This document shows positions 1-7,634 of a stretch of 17,429 nucleotides of DNA, piece by piece (position 1 is the first letter of the stretch; each line of letters begins with the position of its first letter). The stretch covers positions 1 to 17,429 of the forward strand of contig JAUUZS010000015.1 of NCBI GenBank assembly GCA_030589835.1. The letters are read 5' to 3'. This DNA comes from Cyclobacteriaceae bacterium (GTDB lineage: Bacteria; Bacteroidota; Bacteroidia; Cytophagales; Cyclobacteriaceae). The translations under genes and the position numbers were made by a program. Below the pieces are notes generated by a model, which had not been told where the DNA came from, searched no databases, and saw only the letters and a list, made by a program, of their open reading frames with translations.

Positions 1-3
1 ATA

Positions 4-66
4 CTGATTATCAAGGGCTTATACAAATTAATTAATAGTTATTTTGCTGATTATCAGGCTTTTATA
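4..66. repeat. short imperfect direct repeat
   Basis: Two copies of a roughly 20-bp AT-rich motif lie at 4-23 and 47-66. Both begin CTGATTATCA and end CTTATA or CTTTTATA, and their starts are 43 bp apart. The stretch is non-coding, just downstream of the decayed minus-strand gene. It could be the remnant of an insertion boundary or chance similarity in AT-rich DNA. No function is assigned. Confidence 0.35.
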
Positions 67-114
67 TTAATATTTAACGAACCATTGTTATATTAACAAG
101 TTCCTTATGGAGGT

Positions 115-444
115 TTATAAACGAATTGCTTTCAGAGGCTTCGGAGTTTCCTTTTCGGCTCCAATAAATTGTTGAATATCCTTAATCTCCAATTTACCTC
201 CTCTTTCTTTTTTTGCATCCATCACAAGATTCTGCCAATGCAAATTCCCTTCTTTCTGCTATAAGTATATCCCGATACACATTATATTGATTGGCTAGTC
301 TTTTAATGCTTCTTGGATTTGCTTCAATCAAGTCAGAATGATTTTGTAATTTATGTTTCACATCTTCTGCATCTTCACTCATGATTTCCAGCGCCATATC
401 GGTTGCCTTTGAATTAGCAAGCCGCTATCCTTGGCTAAGTTGAC
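115..444 (-). pseudogene. frameshifted C-terminal remnant of a KAP-like P-loop NTPase
   Basis: Three minus-strand frames join into one plausible protein tail. The first piece (444-421) reads VNLAKDSG. The second (421 to about 247) contains NPRSIKRLANQYNVYRDIL. The third (246-115) reads from NLHWQNLVMDAKKERGGK to a TAA at 117-115. The NPRxIKR(L/F)xNxY segment is typical of the C-terminal part of KAP-family NTPases, as I know the family. Two frameshifts are needed, near 421 and near 245, and a stop lies just upstream of the second piece. The N-terminal P-loop part is absent. A 67-residue open frame (397-194) exists but is only the middle piece. The family call rests on this motif alone; the frame changes are directly visible, unless they are sequencing errors. 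Confidence 0.5.
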
Positions 445-558
445 AAAAGAATTAATTTTATAACCGGAATAATTAATGATAGTTGTCTGTAGGAAAGCGC
501 CAGACAATTAAATGAGCTAAAGTTCAACCCAAAATGCAATGCAATTGCAAGGCTCATA

Positions 559-581
559 CACCCTCGTTGAAAACGAGGGTG
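559..581. repeat. hairpin repeat, copy 1 (REP-like)
   Basis: A perfect 10-bp inverted repeat, CACCCTCGTT (559-568) and AACGAGGGTG (572-581), surrounds a 3-nt GAA loop. The same arms followed by a GATTGG tail recur at 7147-7169. The sequence similarity extends past the stem (ACACCCTCGTT before, GATTGG after), so the copies look homologous rather than chance palindromes. REP sequences mobilised by RAYT (IS200-like) transposases have this kind of small hairpin, but no transposase gene is in the window. Confidence 0.6.
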
Positions 582-778
582 ATTGGGGATGAGAAGTGCT
601 AAGAGATTGAGAATAAAAAGTTTACAAAAAATGCAGGAATACCCAAGAGGTCTTTCGAGTATTTTTGTAAGTCTTTTTGACTCAATATATTAGTGCTAAT
701 CGCTTCTTTGAATTGCTCAATTTAGGTATAAGAAACAATCATGTTTCCTAAGGACATATTTACTCATATCTCATATCT

Positions 779-906
779 CAGAAGTCGGAAGTCGGAAGAC
801 CGGAGACCGAAGCCAAAAAGAATAAAAGGTCAAAGCAGGAGTAAAGAACATTAAGAACTGCTGATATTGGAAATCTTTTCTTCCGACTCCTGACTTCGGT
901 CTTCCG
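779..906. repeat. purine-rich GAAGTCG repeats arranged as an inverted repeat
   Basis: The left arm (779-814) contains tandem GAAGTCG-like heptamers and CGGAAGACCG (793-802). The right arm (875-906) contains the complementary pattern, including CGGTCTTCCG (897-906), an exact 10-nt reverse complement. About 60-80 bp of unrelated sequence separates them. Such GGAAGTC-type low-complexity repeats are scattered in intergenic DNA of some Bacteroidota genomes. A stem transcribed here would lie about 50 bp after the HTCS stop codon and might protect or end its transcript, but this is speculative. Confidence 0.5.
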
Positions 907-949
907 TCCCTATCAACAATGGTCTCCATTAAAATAACAGTAGTATCAT

Positions 950-3900
950 TTAATTATCATGCTTGTTTGACAACAGCAATTCTTCTTTGTATTGGCTTGG
1001 CGTAAGCTTATATATTTCTTTAAATCGCTTACTGAAATATTTGGCATCATTAAATCCTGTTATGACTGCAATTTCAGAAATATTATAATCAGAGTTGATG
1101 ATCAATTGAGAAGCAATATGCAGTCTTTTTTGTCTTAGGAAGTCTACAGGAGCCACACCAGTAAGTGCTTTAATTTTATGGTAAAAAACCGTTCGGCTGA
1201 CATAACTCAATTCCACCAGCTTCTCTATGTTGAACGATGGCTCTGAATAGTTCTCTTTTATTAGAATATTGATGTCCTCCAGGAATTTCTCATCTTTGCC
1301 GTTAATCTTAATATTACTAAACAGGCCCTCTTTTTCCTGGACATATTTGGAGTGTAGTAGTTTGCGTTGCTTAATGAGATTATTAATTACGGCATTTACA
1401 TAACTCATATTGAATGGTTTAAGAATGTACGCTTCAGCACCACATTCTATTCCTTCAATTTGATCTTCCATAGATGATTTTGCTGTGAGCATAATCACAG
1501 GAATATGAGAAGTGTCAATTGAATCTTTCAACTTATGAGTAAGTTCAGTGCCGCTCATGACAGGCATCATAAGATCGGTAATCAGAATATCGGGTTGTTT
1601 CTCATCGATGCTTAAGAGTGCTTCTATGCCATTGATTACGGTAGAAATACTGTAATCGGCCTGGAGGCTTTCCTTTAAATAATTTAATATTTGAAGGTTA
1701 TCTTCAACAATTAATATATGGTTTTCCTTTTTGCTTTGTTCGTTCTCATGTGCTAGAACCACCTCATCATCCTCAATGACTTTTTCATGTTTTATTTTAT
1801 ATAATGATTCAATGGCATCATGTTGAATTTCTTCTTCACTAAAATGAGCATTACCTTCTAAAATTTTGATAATAAAAGAGGAACCTTTATTTAGCTCACT
1901 ATTTACCGAAATATCACCTTGATGAAGTTTCATGATCTGGTAGGAATATGCCAATCCAATTCCAGAGCTGCCAAATTCTTCATCATCTTCTGCAAGTGGT
2001 GAAAATCGTTCGAATATTTGATTTATTCTATTTTTTGGAATGCCAGATCCCTGATCGGAAATTGTTATTTGAACATGATTTTCATCTGTGATGACAATAT
2101 CTATAATTATCTCTCTTCTCTGTGGGCTAAACTTTAGCGCATTGGATAGGATATTGAAAATAACAGAGTCAAATTTATTAGGATCGACCCATACTTCCAT
2201 AGTTTGCACTTGCGGTATAATAACGATGTTAACTTTTTTATGATCTGCTATTAAGTCAAAATTTTCTACTATTGATCTCATAAACGAAATCAATTCAATC
2301 TTATGAATCCTTAGATTCATTTTGTTTTTTTGAACTTTTCTGAAATCCAATAATTGATTGACCAGCCGTAGCATTCTTTTGCCATTTTTTTCAATAAGAT
2401 GGAGTTTGTTGGATATATTTTTTGGGATATTCTTCAAATCCATTATATCATGTATAAAACCAAGAATTAAAGTCAGAGGAGTTCTGATTTCATGGGAGAT
2501 ATTAGTAAAGAACTGAAGTTTTATATCATTTACTCTTTTTTCAACTTTCAGATCATTTTGCAGGCTGTGGTATCTTAGGTATGACCTTCTGATAGATTCG
2601 ATGATCATGATTAGTGCAATCACATAGATCAAATACATGATAGTTGTTTTCCACCAGGGTGCTAAGATAGTAATTGAAATCTCCCTGGTTTTGTCACTCC
2701 AGTCACTATTCCAATTGGCTGCTTTTACTTTAAATGTGTACTCACCAGAAGGCAAGTTTGTATAGGTTGCTTTTGTTTGATTTCCAACTTCATTCCATTC
2801 TTTATCAAAATTTTCAAGCATATAGGCATATTTATTCTTGGTAGGAGCGAAGTAACTTAGGGCAGCATACTCAATACTGAAGCTGGATTGAAAATATTTC
2901 AAGGTAATTTTATCTAGCGTTTCAATATCTTGTTTTACCGGAGATTCCGGATCTGTGATATCCACATCCTTGTTGAATAATTGCATATTGGTAAATACAA
3001 CATTAGGCATGAATTCATTTTTTTGTATTTTGTCTGGATGAACAATAAGCAAACCATCATTTGTGCCAAATAGCAATCTTCCATCAGCGGAAACCTCACA
3101 GGCATTTTCGTTAAAAACATCTTCTGTAAGATCATTGCTTTGATCGAAGTTCTCAAAGGTGCTATCGACGGGATTATAACGTGTGATTCCATGGTCAGTA
3201 CTGAACCACAACCATCCCTCTTTATCTTCAGCAATGCTATAAACCACATCATTAATTAATCCATCATCCGTAGTAAGGTGCTGAAACGTTAAGGAATCAC
3301 CTTCATTGTCGATAAGCCGGCTCACACCTCTTCCGAATGTTCCAAACCACAAATCACTTCTGGAATCTTCGTACACATGTATCACATCGCTGTAAGAAAG
3401 ACCCTGAGGTCGACGAGGATCGAAAAGAATGGTATTAAATTGTGGGGAATTCTTGTTAAAATTATCTAATTCGAGGTAATTTATCCCAAAAACTGTAGTG
3501 ATCCATAACCGCTGATGTCGATCTTCGTATAGATAGCGAACTTTGTCATTAGATATTGATGAATTTGCTGTGTTATATCGCTGGCACTTAAGTTTATTGT
3601 TGTCTCTACGTGTTACCAGGTTCAGTCCTCCTTCATAGGAGCCGATCCAAATACGGTGATCATTGTCTTGCTTAATCGAATAAATGATATCGCTGCTCAA
3701 AGAATTTTCATCCTCCGGAATGTTCTTGTAGTTGATAAATCTTAGCGTTTTGTAGCTAAAATTCGGGTCATTGATGGATAGATCAGTTACATAAATTCCG
3801 CTGCCTTTAGTGCCTATCCATATATATCCATCATTGTCTTGCAGCATAGTATAGGCATTTTGTCTGGGACTGGTGCCATTAAGGAGTGGAAATTTATTGA

Positions 3901-5389
3901 GCTTTTTGATGAGTTGATATTGCCCATCCAGGATATATATAACACCTGATTTGGTGCCTAACCAGATGAATTGGTTTTTATCAATAAGAATTGAGCGGAC
4001 AATATTTTCATATCCGGAGATTACTTCCTTTGCCAGTGATATCTGCTGAAAAGCTTTATTAGAGGTATACAATTTATTAACACCGCCATTTGGAATGCCT
4101 GTACCTACCCAGAGCATACCCGATTGATCTTCTGTTATGCAATAAACGTTGTTTGAACTTATGCTGGAATTGTCATTTGGCTGGTTCCTGTAAAATTCAA
4201 ATTCCTCCAGAATTCGATTGTAATAAGCAAGCCCACCCCCATGCATCACAATCCAAAGATTAAGATTTGAATCTTCATATATCCGCTGCCTCTCGTCAGG
4301 AACCGTAATTTTGATATTTTCATCTATTAACTCATGGTGCTCGATAGTTTCCAATTTTGGATCGAACTTGTAAATTCCAAATTCATAGGTATTGATCCAC
4401 ACTATTCCGTAAGAATCCTTATATATTTTTCGTATAGTTTGTCCTTGAAGAAATTGCGCATCCAAAATCTTTTTATTTAAGTCAAAGACATACAAACCAT
4501 GTTCTTCGGTTCCAATCATGAGTTTGTTTTCCTCCAATGATTCTATGGTACTAATTGTTTTATTCTCCAGTACGCTAAATAGTGCAGGGCGGGTATCAAA
4601 CCTTCGGATATGAGGTTCATATGCCTTAATTCCGGATTTATGTGTTCCAAACAAAAGAATTGAATCCAATTTGAAACCAACAGTAAAACTGTAATCTAGC
4701 CAGTAATGGGAAAAGCTTGGATTTTCCTTTTTAAGTTCATTTTGAGAAATATTGTTTAGGCCTTTTTTTGTACCAATCCAGATATCGTCAATATCATCAG
4801 TAAAAATGAAAGAAATGGTGTTGTCGCTGATTGTAGTTGAACCACGGTTCAGATATTGCCTTTCGTCGTAACGATTTGTTTCGTGATTATAAGTAAGATA
4901 ATATAATCCGGAATTTGAAGATCCTAGTAGTACCTCTTGCTTGTTGCTCTCGACAAAACAAGTAATGGTACTATTCCTTTCTTCCAGCGATTTCAGGTAG
5001 TACGGAAAAGTGATAAATTCGTAGGTCTCCTCAACAAAGTAATGAAAATAATCATCGTTGGTTTTTACCCATAAAGTATTTTGTTTATCCTGCCAAAGGT
5101 CAATGATACGGTTGCTGGTGAGTGAATTTTCCTGATTGGGATTTACCCTGAAAACTTTGAATTGCCTCCCATCATACCTGTTAAGGCCGTCCCAGGTCCC
5201 AAACCATAAAAATCCTTTATCATCACATAAAATGCTTTGCACAAAATTTTGTGATAGTCCGTCCACTACGCTTATGCGCTCGAAGTTATGTATTTTTTGC
5301 GCAAAGGAAGTGGTGTTTACAAGCAACAACAATACTGTCGTTACGGATATCAGGGATCTGAAAAAATATATGTTATAATTCCTCTCCAT
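950..5389 (-). CDS. hybrid two-component system regulator (HTCS) of the PUL
   Basis: A complete 1479-residue sensor-regulator. Residues 1-31 form a signal peptide/membrane anchor. Residues about 40-790 are a periplasmic propeller built from Reg_prop repeats, seen as recurring (L/I)W(F/I/V)GT...GL motifs such as LWFGTWDGLNRYD (61-73). Y_Y_Y domain at about 830-910. One membrane helix at about 915-932. HisKA with FFTNISHEIRTPLTL, phospho-acceptor His966. HATPase with N-box Asn1083, DQGSG from Asp1112 and a GSSGIGLAYS box. Receiver at about 1224-1340 with Glu1229/Asp1230, phospho-acceptor Asp1272, Thr1302 and Lys1324. AraC-type HTH at about 1375-1472. All catalytic residues are present, so it should be active. 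HTCS proteins bind oligosaccharides in the periplasm and activate the adjacent PUL. It is divergent from the DUF4861 gene; the likely ligand is a pectin fragment, inferred from context only. Confidence 0.96.
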   Translation of the reverse strand: MERNYNIYFFRSLISVTTVLLLLVNTTSFAQKIHNFERISVVDGLSQNFVQSILCDDKGFLWFGTWDGLNRYDGRQFKVFRVNPNQENSLTSNRIIDLWQDKQNTLWVKTNDDYFHYFVEETYEFITFPYYLKSLEERNSTITCFVESNKQEVLLGSSNSGLYYLTYNHETNRYDERQYLNRGSTTISDNTISFIFTDDIDDIWIGTKKGLNNISQNELKKENPSFSHYWLDYSFTVGFKLDSILLFGTHKSGIKAYEPHIRRFDTRPALFSVLENKTISTIESLEENKLMIGTEEHGLYVFDLNKKILDAQFLQGQTIRKIYKDSYGIVWINTYEFGIYKFDPKLETIEHHELIDENIKITVPDERQRIYEDSNLNLWIVMHGGGLAYYNRILEEFEFYRNQPNDNSSISSNNVYCITEDQSGMLWVGTGIPNGGVNKLYTSNKAFQQISLAKEVISGYENIVRSILIDKNQFIWLGTKSGVIYILDGQYQLIKKLNKFPLLNGTSPRQNAYTMLQDNDGYIWIGTKGSGIYVTDLSINDPNFSYKTLRFINYKNIPEDENSLSSDIIYSIKQDNDHRIWIGSYEGGLNLVTRRDNNKLKCQRYNTANSSISNDKVRYLYEDRHQRLWITTVFGINYLELDNFNKNSPQFNTILFDPRRPQGLSYSDVIHVYEDSRSDLWFGTFGRGVSRLIDNEGDSLTFQHLTTDDGLINDVVYSIAEDKEGWLWFSTDHGITRYNPVDSTFENFDQSNDLTEDVFNENACEVSADGRLLFGTNDGLLIVHPDKIQKNEFMPNVVFTNMQLFNKDVDITDPESPVKQDIETLDKITLKYFQSSFSIEYAALSYFAPTKNKYAYMLENFDKEWNEVGNQTKATYTNLPSGEYTFKVKAANWNSDWSDKTREISITILAPWWKTTIMYLIYVIALIMIIESIRRSYLRYHSLQNDLKVEKRVNDIKLQFFTNISHEIRTPLTLILGFIHDIMDLKNIPKNISNKLHLIEKNGKRMLRLVNQLLDFRKVQKNKMNLRIHKIELISFMRSIVENFDLIADHKKVNIVIIPQVQTMEVWVDPNKFDSVIFNILSNALKFSPQRREIIIDIVITDENHVQITISDQGSGIPKNRINQIFERFSPLAEDDEEFGSSGIGLAYSYQIMKLHQGDISVNSELNKGSSFIIKILEGNAHFSEEEIQHDAIESLYKIKHEKVIEDDEVVLAHENEQSKKENHILIVEDNLQILNYLKESLQADYSISTVINGIEALLSIDEKQPDILITDLMMPVMSGTELTHKLKDSIDTSHIPVIMLTAKSSMEDQIEGIECGAEAYILKPFNMSYVNAVINNLIKQRKLLHSKYVQEKEGLFSNIKINGKDEKFLEDINILIKENYSEPSFNIEKLVELSYVSRTVFYHKIKALTGVAPVDFLRQKRLHIASQLIINSDYNISEIAVITGFNDAKYFSKRFKEIYKLTPSQYKEELLLSNKHDN

Positions 5390-5769
5390 ATAATCGGCCC
5401 TTTTAAAAAAATGGTTATCAAAGACTAAAGCTATTCAAAATATTGATCATTTAGCATATAAAAACTGGATTAGTGATAATATGACACCCTTTTTCAGACA
5501 GTTTATCCTACTTAAGGTAAAATGATTTTAACGAGTATTGTATAAAATACGTTCAGGTGAACTGAAATTGAGCGAGGGGGCTATTTATGTTATTCATATA
5601 AAAGTGCTCCAATCCATACGATGAAAAATTTTTGCTGTAAATACGATGTTTGGACAGACATTGAAATCAGTTTAAAATAAATAACGAATGATAAAAGGTG
5701 AAGAATGACAAGCGGATTCAAACTTGTATTAATCTTTGCCTTGCTTTTACACATTTTTAACTATACATA
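5390..5769. other. divergent regulatory region between HTCS and DUF4861 gene
   Basis: This 380-bp AT-rich spacer should contain promoters for both the HTCS (leftward) and the DUF4861 lipoprotein (rightward). I found no exact TAnnTTTG -7 element in either direction. The nearest match going right is TAATCTTTG at about 5730-5738, one base too long. No strong inverted repeat or protein-like open frame is apparent. It is a reasonable place for HTCS binding sites, but I cannot identify one by eye. Confidence 0.5.
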
Positions 5770-7035
5770 ATGAAAAGGTTCAATTGGAAACCAGGCAGAA
5801 ATCTACATTTTTATTTGTTTATTCTTTTCATCTATTATAGTTGCAGTCCGAATAAGGCAGGACATCAGGAATCTCAAGCATATACTGTAGTGGTAAATAA
5901 TGCTACGGAAATGTTGCGAAAGGAAGTCTTAATATCGATTGATGCCAAAAGTGTATCGAATAATCTATCAGGAACACAACTAAATGAGATGGCTGTTTTT
6001 GATGGTGATCAGGAAGTGGTGTCCCAGCTTAGCACAGACAACTATATGTTTATGGTGAATCTGCTAGAACCTCACGAAGTGAAGGAATACACCTTAAGAA
6101 GTAGGTCGCCCCAAGATCCCGTACGGTCATTTTCAAAGAGAACACAGGCTGAGTTATCCATTAAAAAGGGCGGACATTTTGAAAACCAAAAATACATAGG
6201 AGGTGAATTTGAGAATATCACGTATCTCAGGATTCCGGATGAGCACACGGATCACTCATTCTTTATCAGGTACGAAGGACCGGGGTGGGAATCTGACCTG
6301 GTTGGATATCGTTTCTATCAGGATTGGAGGCGGGCCACCGATGTATTCGGTAAAAAAACCAATCAGATGATTATGCAAAATGTGGGACTGGATGGCTTTG
6401 AGTCCTATCATGAAATGCAACCATGGGGTATGGATGTGCTAAAGGTTGGGAGTTCACTAGGGTTAGGAACCCCAGCTACTTTTTATAGGGATAAGGCCAT
6501 TCGTATCGATAAGACAGATAGTGTAAGCTGTCAGATTTCAGAAAATGGAATGATTTATTCAGCAATAAAATCTAATTATTTTGGATGGAAGGTTGCCGAA
6601 AAATCAGTGGATGTAGAATCTGTGTTAAGTATTCATGCGGGCACACGGCTTACTCATCACGAAATCAGGACATCAGGCCAACTGGATAATATGTGCACTG
6701 GTATTAGAAAAGATAAGAATGCAAGACTATTTGCGGAGCAAGGGGATGCTTCTAGTTGGGGATATATAGCCACTTATGGGATGCAGAGTTTGAATAATGA
6801 TAAGCTTGGTTTGGCAGTATTCTTTTCAAATGACCTTTTTAAAGGATTTACAGAAGACGAGTACAGCCATGTTGTTAAGCTCAATCCTGAGTCAGGTAAT
6901 CTTGATTATTATTTTCTAGCGGCCTGGGAAGGAGAACATGATGGAATTCAAGATGAGGCAGCGTTTATGAATTACATAAAAAAAACTGCCAAAGAACTAG
7001 CGAACCCCGTACTGGTATCCATCAATAAAAAATAA
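5770..7035 (+). CDS. DUF4861 family lipoprotein
   Basis: 421 residues. The N-terminus has a hydrophobic stretch ending FIYYSC with Cys25 as likely lipidation site, giving a membrane-anchored protein outside the cytoplasm; the lipobox is non-canonical. Residues about 37-110 form a beta-rich N-terminal domain (TVVVNNATEMLR start). Residues about 130-415 carry the DUF4861 signature: FFIRYEGPGWESDLVGYRFY (164-183), DWRRATDVFGK (185-195) and HEMQPWGMDVLKVGSSLG (214-231). The conserved Trp, Arg, Asp and His residues suggest a sugar-binding or catalytic groove. DUF4861 genes commonly sit with unsaturated galacturonyl/rhamnogalacturonyl hydrolases and pectin lyases; I know of no settled activity. It is the first plus-strand gene after the HTCS but separated from susC by a repeat and toxin-antitoxin island, so it is probably transcribed alone. 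Confidence 0.82.
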   Translation: MKRFNWKPGRNLHFYLFILFIYYSCSPNKAGHQESQAYTVVVNNATEMLRKEVLISIDAKSVSNNLSGTQLNEMAVFDGDQEVVSQLSTDNYMFMVNLLEPHEVKEYTLRSRSPQDPVRSFSKRTQAELSIKKGGHFENQKYIGGEFENITYLRIPDEHTDHSFFIRYEGPGWESDLVGYRFYQDWRRATDVFGKKTNQMIMQNVGLDGFESYHEMQPWGMDVLKVGSSLGLGTPATFYRDKAIRIDKTDSVSCQISENGMIYSAIKSNYFGWKVAEKSVDVESVLSIHAGTRLTHHEIRTSGQLDNMCTGIRKDKNARLFAEQGDASSWGYIATYGMQSLNNDKLGLAVFFSNDLFKGFTEDEYSHVVKLNPESGNLDYYFLAAWEGEHDGIQDEAAFMNYIKKTAKELANPVLVSINKK

Positions 7036-7045
7036 ATATTAAGAA

Positions 7046-7270
7046 GTGGTTCTACCACATCATCACCGTTTGCAAGGGTGATGGGCGAGCCTGGCGATTT
7101 CATCGCCGTCGGGAATGTTTTAGGCATTATAAATGCCATGTTCGTACACCCTCGTTACAAACGAGGGCGATTGGAGGCGATTGGAGCAACGCCCCGTTAG
7201 CTAAAAGCTCAGGGCGAAGCAAAACGAAGCCCTGCGTCAAATAAATTGTATAAATAAACCCTGAAAGGGT
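7046..7270. repeat. cluster of short hairpins with 3-nt loops
   Basis: Consecutive perfect stems: GTGGT/ACCAC (7046-7058, loop TCT); CATCACC/GGTGATG (7061-7083, 9-nt loop); GGCGAT/ATCGCC (7093-7107, loop TTC); GGCATT/AATGCC (7123-7137, loop ATA); CCCTCGTT/AACGAGGG (7149-7167, loop ACA; copy 2 of the hairpin at 559-581); AGCT/AGCT (7199-7209, loop AAA) inside GCCC/GGGC (7191-7215); CAGGGC/GCCCTG (7210-7234), which competes with the previous arm; and ACCCT/AGGGT (7258-7270, loop GAA). GCGATTGGAG is duplicated in tandem at 7167-7186. A 64-residue minus-strand open frame (7321-7127) crosses the hairpins and shows no protein-like features. The cluster follows the DUF4861 stop by about 10 bp, but lacks a T-run typical of terminators. 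Confidence 0.7.
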
Positions 7271-7292
7271 GGCACCTTCATGCACAATGTTT

Positions 7293-7516
7293 ATATCAAT
7301 CCCAGCTCTGCGTACCTGCAAGAAGGTGAAAACTCGCCGCTCAGCAATCCGCAGACCTGCGGAAGCCTGAAAACTTGCCGCTCAGCTTTCTTGAATCTTA
7401 GGAAAGACGAAAAAGCTTCTCTCAGTGTTTCCAAAACTCAGGAAAGGTGAAAACGCTTCGTTCAGCTATACCCGGAAAGCTGAGGGCTAAGTATGCGTAC
7501 AATATCAATCCAAGCT
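7293..7516. repeat. 15-bp direct repeats bracketing the 40-bp array
   Basis: ATATCAATCCCAGCT at 7293-7307 and ATATCAATCCAAGCT at 7502-7516 match at 14 of 15 positions in the same orientation. Their starts are 209 bp apart and enclose the whole 40-bp tandem array. A GCGTAC string also occurs near each (7310-7315 and 7495-7500), but on opposite sides of the repeat. They could mark the ends of an inserted unit or belong to a larger dispersed repeat. Confidence 0.5.
7322..7485. repeat. four-unit degenerate tandem repeat, 40-bp period
   Basis: Units start at 7322/7323, 7363, 7403 and 7443. Each has a better conserved first part of about 24 nt (approximately AAGGTGAAAACGCTTCG, then CTCAGC) and a variable second part of about 16 nt that ends CTNAGG or CTGCGG. 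Unit 1 contains an extra stem TCCGCAG/CTGCGGA (7348-7363), and unit 4 a TCAGCT/AGCTGA stem. The period is not a multiple of three, and stops interrupt all plus-strand frames, so it is unlikely to encode a repeat protein. The units are too diverged for a CRISPR array. Function unknown. Confidence 0.65.
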
Positions 7517-7634
7517 GTTCTACGTTAAAAAAACCACCTGGAGTTTCACTTTCTGATCGATGGTCTTAGGACCGCTTCGCTAAACCTAATACCAGTGTAG
7601 TCCCGCATTTCATATACACGATGCAAGGCGTAAT
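7486..7634. other. spacer after the repeat array
   Basis: No gene is seen. One further inverted repeat, TTAGG (7566-7570) and CCTAA (7585-7589), surrounds an inner GC-TTC-GC, again a 3-nt loop, so hairpin-type structure extends to the end of the toxin gene. No T-run terminator is visible for the minus-strand toxin transcript. Confidence 0.4.

Larger units (their letters stand above)
445..949. other. 505-bp gene-free stretch between NTPase remnant and HTCS
   Basis: No open frame with protein-like composition was found on either strand. The stretch contains a 10-bp palindrome TGCAATTGCA (540-549), a perfect hairpin repeat (559-581) and a GAAGTCG-rich inverted repeat (779-906), described separately. 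It is downstream of the HTCS stop codon. I see no T-run intrinsic terminator directly after that stop. The area looks like decayed accessory DNA. Confidence 0.6.

Noticed and set aside
2935..3252. 105-residue minus-strand frame inside the HTCS gene
   Set aside because: It overlaps the HTCS reading frame on the same strand in a different frame and shows no domain features.
5725..5740. TAATCTTTG as -7 promoter element of the DUF4861 gene
   Set aside because: It has one extra base compared with TAnnTTTG and no well-spaced -33 TTG was convincing.
7127..7321. 64-residue minus-strand open frame
   Set aside because: It runs through the hairpin cluster, has no protein-like domain or signal, and its sequence is explained by the repeats.
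7322..7485. 40-bp array considered as a CRISPR
   Set aside because: The repeat parts are too diverged, the variable parts are only about 16 nt and themselves share endings, and no cas gene is present.
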